A DNA stretch of 64,000 bases from Magnolia sinica (taxonomy: Eukaryota; Streptophyta; Magnoliopsida; Magnoliales; Magnoliaceae), in NCBI RefSeq assembly GCF_029962835.1, contig NC_080590.1, positions 60,200,001-60,264,000 of the forward strand, read 5' to 3'. The translations under genes were made by a program, and so were the position numbers. Shown piece by piece: positions 44,266 to 56,285 of the stretch. The notes below the pieces were generated by a model. That model searched no databases and was not told where the DNA came from. It worked only from the letters and a program-made list of their open reading frames with translations. Position 1 is the stretch's first letter. Each line of letters starts with the position of its first letter.

Positions 44266-45170
44266 CACAATTGAGTATTGGATCCCATCCTAACATTAAG
44301 ATAACCTTAACTTACATAGCTAAGTATTGGATCCGAGTAGAAACCTAGATAAGCTACTTACAAAGTAACTTACGATCCAAATGATTAGGAATGCTTTCCA
44401 TTGGTGCATGTAGGGTGTGAACCTAGTTTTGCACTGACCTTGGTCGTTAGTGAGGAGTGAGATCCAGCTGAGGAAACAGGTGCCACACTGCCTTTGGGCA
44501 CTGACCGTTGTATGTCCATGTTGGATCCATGCTGGCTTTATGTAGTGATCGTTGACTGGACTTCATCTCCTTGAAGACTGCTCAGTGACCATCTCGTGCC
44601 GAACTTGATCAGCAGGCTCGAGGTGATAAAACGTGGGTCCGTATTGCCTAGAAAGTAAGCAAGGGTTGAAGAAAATTGGGTATTTGTCGTCCCTTAGGCA
44701 GCAAAGTCATGGGTTTATGGTGACAGAATTCAAAGTAGAGGTTGCTCGCCCTACGAGGTTAGTGCAAGGTGTGGAGTTGGAGTACAAAGTTGTCTTGATC
44801 TATCCTACTCAGAACCCCAAGAAGATCTTGATTCGCAATTCTTCAGAACCTTGAGACAGAAGTGTAAGAATTCAATAAGGTGGGCCTTATAGATTAAGGG
44901 TCTGGATTGTCCAAAGTGTTTGATAGTGTGATCGGGTGTACCAGTGGACCCCATTAAGTTGTGATATATCTAAAATTGTGTAAGGGGTGGTGTGCTATGA
45001 TTCACACACAGTGTTTTAGTGGAACTGGGATTACCAAATTCGTATGGAGCCTTAATGATATACAGTATTGGCATTCGGATTTTGGCAAATCGGAAGGGAT
45101 TAAAATCCCATCAATTTTGGTTGCAGTACAACAGCATCTACCCGCCATTAATGTTCTAAAAAAAAAAAAA
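44266..45170. other. Unassigned
   Basis: A near-duplication (CTTAACTT..ACA...GAGTATTGGATCC and CTTAACTTACATAGCTAAGTATTGGATCC) lies at 44,255-44,335, just outside the palindrome. A 73-codon frame at 44,633-44,854 matches nothing I recognise. Foldback words occur near 44,878-44,960. Confidence 0.3.
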
Positions 45171-46740
45171 ACCTTCGTCTCTTCTTCTTTTGCATCTGTC
45201 TCTGGCATCTAGTGAGAACAGATGCATAGACTGCCATTGTTGCCGAATCATACATCTGCCATTGTGACAAGAAGTTAAGATATTGTTAAGATTCGGCCTC
45301 TTGAACCGTCGGGTTCTGGTATAAAAGGTTGCTGACATCCGACATCGTTGCCAACAATCGGATTTGAATAGGGTTTTTTCTGAGACCCGTTAATTTAAAT
45401 TGCTGCCAGCGGCCGTAGACGACATTGGCAAATCCAGCATTCAGATCCCCATAATCGGCCGCCCATCAGACCTATAGCTAGAGGCGTTTATGATCGGCAA
45501 CCTCTGGCTCTCTTACAAGAGATTAAAGGGAGAGAAGTGCCTGGACAATCGTTGCCTAGAATATTGTGGCTGTTGCATATTCAAAAATAAAAATAAAAAT
45601 GAAAATAATGAAAATCACCTCATCTCTCTCATCTCTATTTTGGGGTAGAGATCTGACAACCCCTGCATTGGCAGGGATGACCTCTGGACTCGATGGCCTA
45701 CGCCTTCCATCGTAGCAGCAGCTATATATCACGTTGAACCTCTTTCTCTCACGGACAGCGATAGCTACCATTATTTCCGGCAAGTGGGGCTTTAACGGCA
45801 GTCACTGGCCAGAAATTCCGGCGGTAGCTGGTCTTGGAAGAGAGGATAGGGGTTGTGTTAGGGTTTGGGTTTTCTGAAAAACCCCCCTTTTCGTTTGAAC
45901 TGAAAAGCCAGGAAACCCTCTTTCTTTTTTCTTTTGTTTTTTTTGTGGGATGCGGGCGCTCCCTCTTTTCTTTTTCTTTTTAGCCGTGTCCAGGTAGCCC
46001 AGGGTGCAGGCCATCGGTTTGCGTCTGCACCTATTTAACACCTAGTAGGCCTATTAGTCAATGGACTTACACTCATTCTAGATAACGGGTGGACCATAGG
46101 TTGGGCCATGTGGTCCATTAGGCCATGTGTGGGCCTTATACTCGAGCCAACATCTATTTGAGCTTAAGTGTTGGGTTGTCTGGATGTTCCTATATGGGCC
46201 ACCTATTGGGCCTTGGGTCCAATTTGAATTGAGTGGCTGACATTTGATTACCTTGTTTTGGGCCTACACCCATTTTTTTTTTTTTCTATTTCATCCCTTT
46301 TAGGCCCAATTTTGAGCTTTTATCTTAGATTGGAACAGTCTATTTAGTTTACACAATCTATCATGTGGGCCTTGAGTATTAGATCTAAATCATCCATTTT
46401 TATGGACCCTAAAATAAGGATTTGATTGTCCATCTTGATCAGACAAAACCTTCAGTTTGGACTGTTTATCTTGTGAATGTTAATGGCCAGATATGGAATG
46501 TTCATCGATGATGTCCATATCTTATATAAAATCTTGATTCGGCTTAATTGTGAGCCCATTACTTATCTTTTAAAAGTTGATATAGACCGTTGGAATAAGG
46601 AATATGAAACCTACCTGTCTGTTTCTCTTTCAAGTTCATCTTTTTTTTTTTTTCCCAACAATCAATACCAACCACCTTGTGGGCTAAATCAAACTGATTA
46701 ATATTTAATCCATTGAGGGTAAGATTAAATCAGCAATCAT
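45171..46740. other. Unassigned
   Basis: Several TC-rich and A-rich stretches and foldback-like GGGCC words (46,080-46,400), but no ORF with family features and no clear repeat borders. Parts may be an old LTR. Confidence 0.25.
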
Positions 46741-47542
46741 GAGTCCAAATTCATAGGATTGAATTTGGTTGTGTTAGCCACCATAGTGACCTCAATCAGT
46801 GAAAATTTACACGAATTCAGACTTGTGATATTGGGATTGAGTTAGAGAATTGTATGCAATTACGTTCATGTTTTATGCAGACGGTGACGAAAACACAGAC
46901 GGTTACCATTTAGCAGGGGCATGAACGAGATGGAGTAAATGGTGCTGGTAATGTAAAGCTGAAAGACTCATCTTACCCGCAGATGTTAAGTGTATCATAT
47001 TTACATAATTGGCATCATCACTTAGCTTCATATTCATGAGAGTCACTTACATATTATGATTACCTCCCAGAGGAAGAGTAATGATGATGCAATCGATTCT
47101 CGTCAGGGTTAGAAGGTTGGGCCCGTCTTCTTCCTGGATAGTTCAATTGAATTGATAAATTTTTGCCTGATATGAAGTTTTGTTCATAAATTGCTTTATA
47201 TAAACAATCTACTAATATGAGTATATTTGCTACCAATTATAATTCCAATTCAAATGCATCAAGTTCTTGTCCTAACCGGGTTCGATTATGTTCAATGAAA
47301 GGAGTCTATAGAGACAGTCCTAAGATGGTTGCATTTGTACATTACTTCAGAAAAATATGAACCTTCAAAATTCTTTGAAAACAGTCAGAATATTAATCTT
47401 GTAACCTCGGGATATGTACCTAGACATAATGGAAACATAAAAAAGAAAACATGGTTATAATGAGAGATCCTCGGGTCCTCTTGGTCCTTCAAGTTCTCCA
47501 GTTGAAAATCAACCTAGGATTCGATCGAGACATAAGCAGGCT
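46741..47542. other. Probable decayed 5' part of the copia element
   Basis: No clear LTR or primer site. Just before the zinc knuckle, fragments in several frames suggest a decayed gag. Confidence 0.3.
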
Positions 47543-47740
47543 AAAAAGGAAAATTTCTTCTTTTGCATGAAGTCGGGCCATTTGAAGAAAGATTGCATTA
47601 AGTATAAGCAGTGACTCATAAGTAAGGGTAATAATACAATTTTAGTCTGTTTTAAATCCAGTCTAACTAATGTGTTGGTAAATTCTTGGTGGATAGATTC
47701 GGGAACAACTATTCACATTTGTAATTCTGTGCAGGAGTTG
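47543..47740 (+). pseudogene. Copia zinc knuckle and protease
   Basis: A CCHC-like word FFCMKSGHLKKDCIKYK (the first Cys seems lost) ends with a TGA. Then WWIDSGTTIHICNSVQELL gives the protease active site DSG near 47,695. A TAG follows the word QELL. Confidence 0.8.
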
Positions 47741-49260
47741 CTATAGAGCATGCCACCAACTGATGCAGAACACTCAATATACGTAGGTAATAGCGTTAAA
47801 GTTGACGTGGAAGCAATCAGAGTCTGTAGGCTTAGGTTAAGGTCAAGTCATTTATTGGATCTAGTAAATACATTTTGTATGCCTTGTATAAGGCATAATT
47901 TGATCTCTATTTCTCAGTTGGATAAATCAGGTTATTCTTTCCAATTTGATAATAAAAGATTGAGTATCTACTTTGATTCAATTAAAGTTAGCATTGGCTA
48001 TATGATGAACAACTTATACCAACTGGACTTAAATGCCTCACATGTTTATAATATAAATGGCATGCATGGAAATAAAGTAAGATCTAAGCGAAGACTAGAC
48101 CATGAAAATTCCTCCATGTTATGGCATATACGATTGTACCATATATCTCGTGAGAGATTGGATAAGCTTGTGCAAGAATGAATGCTTCATTCTTTAAACT
48201 TCTATGATTATAAAGTGTGTATTGATTGCATTACAGTAAAATAGACCAAAACCAGAAAGAAATGTGCAACAAGGAGTGTAGGACTCTTAAGGTGATATAC
48301 ATAGACATTTGTGGACCATTCCCTACAACATCCTAGAGTGGACACAAATATTTTATTACCTTTATAGATGACTACTCTCGTTTCAGGTACCTCTATCTTA
48401 TCAGTGAAAAATCAAATGCCATGAATGCTTTAAAAATTTATAACGTCGAAGTTGAAAATCAACTTGATAAGAAGATTAAGGTCATCAGATCTGACCATGG
48501 TGGTGAATACCATGGTAGATATGACAAATCATGTCACAATCTTAGGGCTATTCGCTGGATACCTACAAGATTGTGGCATTGTCGTCCAGTACACCATGCT
48601 TGGGACTCCAAAGCAGAATGGTATAGCTGAAAGACGTAATCTCACCCTTATAGACATGGCGTGAAACATGATAAGCAATTCGACATTGCCAGAATCTTTG
48701 TGGGGTGACGCAATCAAAACTGCAGTTCATATCCTTAACAGGGTTCCCAACAAGGTTGTAAGTAAAACCCCTTTTGAGTTGTGGAATGGAAGAAAGCCAA
48801 GTCTCTGATATCTGCATGTTTGGGGATGTGCTGTTGAGGCCAAAGTTTATAACCTACATGAAAGAAAGCTTAACCTTAGAACCATAAATTGTTTCTTTAT
48901 AAGATACACGGAAAGGTCAAAAGGTTATCGATTCTACTGTCCTTCCCACTATATCTGGATTGTTAAGATTGGGAATATCAGATTCATTGAGGACACTAAA
49001 AATAGTAGGAGCACGAACATTAGGAACTTTGTAATCAATGAAGAAAGGACCGTAACTCCGGTCATAGTTACTCCAGATCACATGGATATAAATGCTGCAG
49101 CCCAGCCTGAAATCACTTCAGAACACCATAACAAACCTCCTGTACAACCCATTGATGAGGGAAATTAAAATCACACATAAGAGACTGAGTCATTGAGAAT
49201 ATCTAAAAGAGAGAGAAGACATGTAAATCAAGATGATTACATCGTATACTTACAAGAGCA
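47741..49260 (+). pseudogene. Copia integrase
   Basis: The pre-integrase zinc region reads LWHIRLYHISRERLDKL, near 48,120-48,175. The core gives YIDICGPFPTTS (first Asp), FITFIDDYSRF, IKVIRSDHGGEY (second Asp) and TPKQNGIAERRNLTL (Glu). Then [47 protein letters not shown] and CFFIRYTERSKGYRFYCP follow, as in copia integrases. Stops (48,179; in the core near 48,244 and 48,334; 48,661) and a frame change near 48,545 inactivate it. Confidence 0.88.
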
Positions 49261-49269
49261 TGAGTTTAA

Positions 49270-49508
49270 CATAGGGGTGGGAAAAGGATCCTGAATCCTT
49301 TACACAAGTCAAACAGAGTATTGATCCTTCTCGTTGGATTGATGCCATGAAGGATGAGTTAAAATCCATGAGGAACAATAAAGTGTGGGATCTTGTAGAG
49401 TTACCCTCAAGAATAAAGCCGGTTAGTTGTAAATGGATATTTAAAACCAAGTGGGACTCCAATGGTAGTGTCGAAAAATATAAAGTCAGGCTTGTTGCCA
49501 AGGGTTTT
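49270..49508 (+). pseudogene. Copia RT, part 1 (before the nested insertion)
   Basis: IDPSRWIDAMKDELKSMRNN, KVWDLVELP, KPVSCKWIFKTKWDSNGS and VEKYKVRLVAKGF are the standard start of copia RT. The reading ends inside the GF codons where the nested element begins; GTTTT at 49,504-49,508 is the target copy. Confidence 0.9.
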
Positions 49509-50263
49509 TGTCACGCCCCAAACCCGGATATCGGATTCACAGGAATCTCAATCGCCGAATCCAGTGCCGACAGCCTTCGTAGTACCCCATTCTCGGCTCC
49601 CAGCATCCATATGTCAGGTTCCGATCCTGGGATCTTACAAGGAGGATGATGAAGAATGAAGGGTTGAGATGAGAGATGAGAGGGTGGGAAAGTAGGCCAC
49701 ACTTGGATTGCTCTTGGAAGGCTTGGATGTTTAAAATTTTGTTGCTTGAGAGAGTGTTTGAGAAATGAGAGAGAGAAAGAAGTGATGGGATAATATGGGA
49801 TGGGTGTTGTAAGGAAAGGATGGTTAGGGTATGGGCTTGTTGAAAATTGTGTAAAAGAGGGATGGGTAGGGAAAGAGAGAGTTGACTTAGGGAAAAAGAG
49901 TGATGGTTGCATGTATTTGGGATAGGGTGAGGTGGCATTGAGGTATGAGTGGTGTACTTGACTTGATTGATGAGACATGTTAAGAGATTCTTTCGAAATT
50001 TGCAACGCGCGGCATTTCTTCGGAATGAACGTGAGCCCACATCTCCTGACCTGGGTATTAGATTGGTGCGCGAGTCGTGGCGTTGGAACCGCGGCGACGA
50101 TGAGGTCGATAGGATACAAGTTTTGAGTCAAGTCGACTTTGATATGTGGGACTCAGCTTAGGATCGCGTGAAAGCGTTGGATACAGGTTGATGGTTACCA
50201 GAATTCGACTGGGAGGACTGCGGAAGCCTATAGAATGGTACGGTTTAGGATACGGGTCTTACA
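49509..50263 (-). repeat. 3' LTR of the nested element
   Basis: On the plus strand TGTCACGCCCCAAACCC...GGGTCTTACA; in the element's orientation it starts TGTAAGACCCGTATCC. It is 755 bp and alignable throughout with the right copy, mostly by transitions. Confidence 0.93.
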
Positions 50264-50281
50264 ACTCTCCCTTCCAAATAA
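50264..50281 (-). other. Polypurine tract of the nested element
   Basis: Minus strand TTTGGAAGGGAGAGT lies directly before the LTR start, which confirms the orientation. Confidence 0.75.
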
Positions 50282-51859
50282 AATTTTCATCCTAAAAATT
50301 TACAGAACAGACAAGGGAAGAGGAAACATCATATATAAGTCAAGGCACAATCTATTTACATAAGGATGGGGATAACGCTCTCTAATCTCAACCTTGCGCT
50401 CCCAAGATGCCTCACCAACACTGTGGTGACCCCTACTAAACCTCAGATCCTGGATCAGAAACGATCGAAACTAGGATACCTTACAACCTCACCATCTCAC
50501 CAATGACTAATCTAATAAGATGGTCCTTATGCCTAGTTGTGAAAATCGTCGGCGACTCCTGACGACTAAGGGTCTTGCAGACCTGCATAAAACCTACCTT
50601 AGGTCTGCTGGGGAGGTGTATGTCCCCCCCCAAAGAGGTTGTTGCTGCTAAAAACGGGGGCACTCATGCTTACGACGCCCTGTCTCATCACATTTAAAGC
50701 AAACGCCCGTAAACGGTCTCTTTGGTGGTGCTGAAGGTGTTGCTGGCGCTCGAAAGGATGGACGGTTCCTGTACGTCTACGGCCATCGACGCTGTTGCTG
50801 CTGGAAACTACCAGAGGGGATCTTCCTCTTCCGGTCTCCTCTGTGGTCACGAACCCTCTGCGAATCGTTCCATTCTGCCTTGTAAATCTGGGCCCTCTGA
50901 ACTACCTGCTCAAAGGTCGGGAGCATGTGTCCGACGACACGGCTCCTGAGGCCAAAATGTAAGCCGTTCTCAAAACGGCGGGCTTTTCGCCTCTCATCAT
51001 CAACCAAATATGGCGCGAACCTCGATAGTGACACAAAATGAGCCTCGTACTGTGCCACGGACATGTCCCCCTTCACTAGTGTAACGTCTCGAAAAAATTC
51101 GTACAAGGACTCGAGTACCACCTCAGGCAGAAATCGCCCAGGACCAAAACCTTTAGAAATTAGGTTAATATTAGCAAGTGCTAAACTAGAGTACTTGTGA
51201 AATTAGCACTAATCATTTTAAATATGATCTGCAAGACCCAAACCGTGCAGTATCATTGACGCTACATTACCCTGAAATCTAGAATCCATCTTTAAACCCG
51301 GTTGCTCTCGGGAGCACACCGAAACTCTGTATCGGACCTGGACTGTGCGTCAAAAGTCCAATAACAGCAAAACTATAAATTTATGACCGCATTACTGGAC
51401 TTGACAACCCCCACGGAAATCAAGTCTTAATTGTGTCTAGAAATGCACAACTTGAGCCCGGAGCAAAGTGTGTGGGAAATGTGAGTATCTTTAGAAATGA
51501 AATCCAAATTTAAGTAATCTGAGTCGTGTCGCTTACGGGCCAAATATAAGGACTCAGACCGTCAGAATCTGATCCAAATACACCCTTGGATCAGGGAAAA
51601 TGTCTCATACATGGCCATGTACTTGTGGCCCTGATCGAGTGACCGTGACTGTTGAACTGAAACTGGTCTACCACGGCTGATTTGTAAACCCGATCGGAAT
51701 GAAAACTTAGCCTGACCTAGATCCATGGTCAGGGAGCTTAAGTCCGATCGTACATAGAAAAGGGGCCACCAGAAGTGCTCCGTTGGGTAGAAACAGACGC
51801 CCTTTGGATATAACCTAAGTATATCTTGGCCTTGGGGTCATTCCCATCAGTCCTGGGCC

Positions 51860-51866
51860 TATATAA
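51860..51866 (+). promoter_or_regulatory. TATA box of the solo LTR
   Basis: CCTATATAAGG is followed within ~25 bp by a CT-rich stretch (CCCTCTCTCTCTCATCTC), a common layout for a plant LTR transcription start. Confidence 0.6.
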
Positions 51867-52989
51867 GGACCTTAAACCCTCTCTCTCTCATCTCATACGA
51901 ATTTGAGAAACCTTAGGGGAGAGAGGAGAGAAAAGAGAAGGGAAAAGAGAGAAACTGAGAGTGAGAGTTGGAGATTCTTCCTAGGATTCGATCCCGCTAT
52001 TCCACGCACTCAACCACCTTTCCCGTATCGCTATGCAGGCGATTCTGATTTCGTTCTTAGGTGAGAAAACCTAACCCTAATCTGTTTTAGGGTTCCAAAT
52101 AGTGTAAGTTATGAAATAACTAACCTAATTTATGCTATAGGTTGCCAATCCGCCGTTGACAAAGGTTAAGTGTCTAAAATGAATTTGTTACGCATTTACC
52201 GGCGTAAGGTGCGAACTATAAATGTATAGGTTATGGTTTTCAAGGCTTTCAATGTCGGCTAATGATTTATTATTGACCTGGGTGCCATTTCACATGCCAA
52301 ATGCATTGTCTGTTTCGCTTTACATGCACATACGAACTATGTCGAAGTAGTGCATTTCATGTGTTTGTTGAAATGTTTGTATGAGTATGGATTCTGGATA
52401 TGGGTTTGCCATGATTAACTATTGTAAACATATGGTTGAGGTATACGTGACAACTTCTTAGTGAAAGGATTTACCCTAATACGTGCTATCACCAACATAC
52501 GTCATGTATGTTGGAATATGTAGTCTCAGTGTTTGTAGAAATGTCTGAATGAACGAGCATGTAGTAAATTGTACTTTACATGGGAGTTGAGATGAGATTC
52601 TCAACTACCTTAATGATGTGTATGATTTCCTCCATGTAACTTATATTCTTTGTCTGTTTTACTTAGGGACTACATATGTGTGAATTTTTATTTAAGTTGA
52701 AATCCATCAAATGCTCACATGCTTGTATGAATGGAATTAGGCATTCATTACTGCTCTGATTATCTTGTATAATTATCTGTTAAAAATTGAATGTGTTTGG
52801 GACTACGGTATAGTCCAGGCAATCGGTAACAGGCACTGAATAAGTGGCTGAGGTTGTTTCGCCACATAGAACGTAATCGATGAATCCGAGCCGTACTTGG
52901 GATGTCGGTAGTGGTTAGGCCACATAAAGTACTTACGCAGCCGAATACGGTGGTATGAGATACTGTAATCGAGCTGTCGGCCTACACTG

Positions 52990-53112
52990 ATAAGGTGACG
53001 AGCCCTTTGTAGTGACCTCGAGCGTACTCTAAGACCGCGTAGAGGTGACGAGCCCTTACATAGTAACAAGAGTACAAACTAGGCATGCACCGACAAGGTG
53101 ACGAGCCCTTTA
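52990..53112 (+). repeat. Three GGTGACGAGCCCTT repeats in the solo LTR
   Basis: AAGGTGACGAGCCCTTTGTAG, GAGGTGACGAGCCCTTACATAG and AAGGTGACGAGCCCTTTAAGG occur near 52,992, 53,043 and 53,095, about 51 bp apart. Confidence 0.85.
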
Positions 53113-54753
53113 AGGGACCTAGAATCGTAACATCGTATGAGATTTACTAGGATTGATGACCCTAGAATGGATCATCGTTTGAGAATTGATATAAGGGAGG
53201 TACCTTAGCTTCCTAACCCTACTGTATGAAACGGACTAATACGAACTTGATAATCACGTTCATGCACCGCACTGCATGTGCCGTTTAGCGTTGGACAGAG
53301 CACTGAGGAAGTGACTGACATGCGTGACCGTTAGATGAAGATCGCAGAGGGAGTGCAGGCGAGGGCATGCATCATTTATACATACCATTCTTGTATTAAT
53401 TAGAGTACTTAGGGATGTTTGATTGTATTGTTTTTTCATTACTGCTTAACTGAATTGAGAACATGTTAACATTTGCTTTATTGTTCCACTGAGTTGATCA
53501 CTCACTCCCATATTACGGGATGGTGTTTTAGACACCAACCAGACTCTGTCTTAGTTACAGATGGAGACTCGACTGATGAGGCAGAGGCGGACTTCGTAGA
53601 CGATGAGGATGCTTTCTCATATATGCAGTATTTAGGCGGGTTCATATAGACCATTCTGATAGTCGGGGCTTCAGGGTTACACTTATAGAGGACTCTCACT
53701 TTTTTGACATTTTGTAACTTAAAACAGTATTTATAATATTTCACCTGGGAGGTGTTTATACTCTGGAGATATACCACGACTTATATGTTTTATATCCATC
53801 TATTACAGTCTTTCGCTTGCGAAATTTAATTATCTCTGGAGTATGATACGCTGTTTTGGTATGATCCCACTCATGTTTAATGCACTAATATGGACAACAT
53901 TAATCATCATTTTCTATGTTGTATAAGTGATGCGTTGGAACTCGGGAGTTGGACTTCTACTCGACCCCGATTTTCAGGGCGTTACAACCAGAGTCTCGAA
54001 ATCTAACGCTCTCTGACGACGAATATGATCGGGGAAGTACCGCTGCTCGAATCGATCAATAAAATCCTCCTATGTCCAAATGAAATCAGGCCCTATAACA
54101 CAAGTAACGGAGGTCCACCAGTGCTCGACCTCACCCTGGAGAAGAAATACGGTCAACCAGACTCGCTGCTGGGTCGTACATGCCATCGGATCAAAAATCT
54201 TCTCTACCTCGGAGTGTCATCTCTCGGCTGTTGTCGGGTCTAGTTCGCCCTAAAAGCGCAGTGGATCGAACTGTCGAAACTCTTGAAGAAGGGCGCTCGA
54301 GCGTTCCTGCTCTGCCTGGGCTGGTGAAACAACGGGGTGCCTGCCCTTCCCCTGGAGGGCGGTCGTCACAGCATGTAACATCTGTTGTAAGTGGGAGGCA
54401 CTCACGGGTATGGTTGGATCCGCACCTGTCTCAGGTGGAGGAACAACATCCTTAGTCTGAGGAGCAGGGATCTCTTGGGGTGGAGCTGAGGCCGCAGGTA
54501 GTAAAGCTGGAGCCTCATGTGGTGGAGCGGGATTCGCTCGAGTCACTCTGCTGGGCGGCATGTCCTATAGGGAAGAACAAAGGCGCCTATCAACCTTCAG
54601 AACTCTCGAAGGCATGCACGTTAAGAGTCTATAACAGAAGATCGCTAAGTTATTCGAACTCGAGACCTAATCAGTCTAAGTTCTCGATAATCATAGAGTG
54701 AAGGGTAGCTATCAGCAGATATGTGATGTTATCCTTAGGTATTCCCAAGTTAT

Positions 54754-54765
54754 GCTCTGATACCA
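54754..54765 (-). other. Primer binding site of the nested element
   Basis: Minus strand TGGTATCAGAGC, a perfect initiator tRNA-Met primer site, five bases inside the right LTR. Confidence 0.92.
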
Positions 54766-54770
54766 ACTTC

Positions 54771-55527
54771 TGTCACACCTCAAACCCGGAAATCGGATTC
54801 ACAGGAATCCCGATCGTTGAATCCGGTGACGACAGCCTCCGTAGTACCCCATTCTCGGCTCCCAACGCCCACATGCCAGGTTTCGATCTTGGGATCTTAC
54901 AAGAAGGATGATGAAGAATGAAGGGTTGAGATGAGAGATGAAAGGGTGGGAAAGTGGGCCACACTTGGATTGCTCTTGGAAGGCTTGGACGTTTGAAAAT
55001 TTGTTGCTTGGGAGAGTGTTTGAGAAATGAGGGAGAAAAAGAAGTGATGGGATGATATGGGATGGGTGTTGTAAGGAAAGGATGGTTAGGGTATGGGCTT
55101 AGTTGAAAATTGTATAAAAGAGGGATGGGTAAGGAGAGAAAGAGTTGACTTAGGGAAAAAGAGTAATGGTTGCATGTACTTGGGATAGGGTGAGGTGGCA
55201 TTGAGGTATGGCTAGTGTACTTGACTTGATTGATGAGACATGTTGTAGAGATTTTTTCAAAATTCGCAACATGCGGTGTTTTTTCAGAATGAATGCTAGC
55301 TCACATCTCCTTACCTGGGTATCGGATCGGTGCACGAGTCATGGCGTTGGAACCACGGTGATGGCGCGGTCGCTAGGATACAAGTTTTGAGTCGAGTCGA
55401 CTTTGATATGTGGGACTCGGCTTAGGATCGCGTGCAAACATCGGATACAGATCAAGGGTTACCAGAATTCGACTGAGAGGACCGCGGAAGCCTATGGAAT
55501 GGTACGGTCTAGGATACGGGTCTTACA
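54771..55527 (-). repeat. 5' LTR of the nested element
   Basis: Plus strand TGTCACACCTCAAACCC...GGGTCTTACA, 757 bp. It differs from the left copy mainly by C/T and A/G changes, densest in the first ~140 bases. Confidence 0.93.
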
Positions 55528-55532
55528 GTTTT

Positions 55533-56285
55533 AACTAGCATGAAGGCATTGACTTTAAGGAGACTTTCTCACTAGTATTTAAGAAAGACTCATTCAGGAT
55601 TATAATATCTCTTGTGGCTCATATGGATTTGGAGCTACATCAGGTGGATGTAAAGACTGCGTTTCTCAATGAGGAACTAAATGAGAATGTATATATGTTA
55701 TAACTTGAGGGTTTTGTACCCGATGACTCAAAACATCTAGTTTGTAAACTAAAGAAATCCATCTATGGGTTGAAATATGCATCACGACAATGGTACCTAA
55801 AGTTTTATGAAGTGATTTCCTCATATGGATTTGTAGAAAACACTACAAATGAATGTATTTACATTAAAATCAATGAAAGTAAGTTCGTTATGATGATTTT
55901 GTATGTTGATAACATTCTGTTGCTTAACAGTAACATCAGGATACTGAGCGACACCAAGAAATTATTATCTCAAAGATTTGAAATGAAGGACCTTGCTGAC
56001 GCCTCTTATGTTATCGACATTGAGATTTGCTATGACATATCACGTGGACTACTCAGCCTGTTACAGAGGGTCTATATTACTAGGGTACTCGAAAGATATG
56101 AGATGCAAAATTATGCTCATGTATAGTTGCCCATTGTAAAGGGTAATAAATTCAACCAATTCCAGTGTCCTAAGAATGATTTGGAAAAGAATCGAATGAA
56201 GGATTTTCATGCGCATCATGTATGCTTAAGTTTGCACGCGACCGGATATTACCTTTGTGGTTGAAATATTAGGCATGAATCTATC
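55533..56285 (+). pseudogene. Copia RT, part 2
   Basis: Continues from 49,508 with HEGIDFKETFS, FRIIISLVAHMDLELHQVDV, KTAFLNEEL, LEGFVPDD, VCKLKKSIYGLKYASRQWY, and a catalytic box YVDN near 55,901-55,912 where YVDD is expected. Then RFEMKDLADASYVIDIEI, RVYITRVLERYEMQNY and, in a shifted frame, VCTRPDITFVVEILG follow. Stops lie near 55,543, 55,700 and 56,124. It ends at the LTR border at 56,286. Confidence 0.88.

Larger units (their letters stand above)
51080..53986 (+). mobile_element. 2.9-kb solo LTR (Tekay/Del-like) nested in the gag
   Basis: Starts TGTAACGTCTCGAAAAAATTCG and ends TTTTCAGGGCGTTACA, with matching ends TGTAACG/CGTTACA. The target copies ACTAG (51,075-51,079) and ACCAG (53,987-53,991) differ by one base. 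There is one TATA box, no primer site, no polypurine tract and no coding region, so this is a single LTR left after recombination. Long LTRs with TGTAACG...CGTTACA ends are typical of Tekay/Del chromoviruses; the clade is inferred. Confidence 0.82.
50599..54561 (-). pseudogene. Gag of the nested element, split by a solo LTR
   Basis: The start MPPSRVTRANPAPPHEAP lies at 54,561. A Pro-rich N-terminus and FRQFDPLRF lead to the gag domain, read in shifted frames down to FPDHIRRQRALDFETLV (about 54,000). After the inserted LTR it resumes as LVKGDMSVAQYEAHFVSLSR and FAPYLVDDERRKARRF (51,080 and lower). A zinc knuckle CFKCDETGRRKHEC near 50,665-50,705 has Arg where His is expected. No pol follows. 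The junction ETL-V/LVKGDM is restored when the LTR and one target copy are removed. Confidence 0.85.
49509..55527 (-). mobile_element. Gag-only LTR retrotransposon (TR-GAG-like), nested in copia
   Basis: Two ~756-bp LTRs flank gag but no protease, RT or integrase. The target duplication GTTTT lies at 49,504-49,508 and 55,528-55,532. The primer site and polypurine tract are on the minus strand. Without the 2.9-kb insertion at 51,080-53,986 the internal region is only ~1.6 kb, too short for pol. Gag-only non-autonomous elements (TR-GAGs) are known in plants and would need enzymes from a related gypsy element. Decay is visible, so mobility is unlikely now. Confidence 0.9.
47543..56285 (+). mobile_element. 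Ty1/copia element, split by a nested insertion and cut at the right
   Basis: Order: gag zinc knuckle, protease, integrase, RT, which is the copia order. The coding sequence is interrupted after VRLVAKGF at 49,508 and resumes at 55,533 with HEGIDFKETFSL. Removing 49,509-55,532 restores one continuous reading apart from older stops. The right end is cut at 56,286 by the LTR of a Tat-type element; the rest, including RNase H, is presumably beyond the window. Confidence 0.88.

Noticed and set aside
44633..44854. 73-codon plus-strand frame
   Set aside because: No recognisable motif, no neighbouring exons that fit, and foldback words follow directly.
49511..50131. 206-codon minus-strand frame, with a shorter version at 54,773-55,201
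   Set aside because: Lies inside the LTRs of the gag-only element. The pyrimidine-rich LTR gives long frames and no protein motif is seen.
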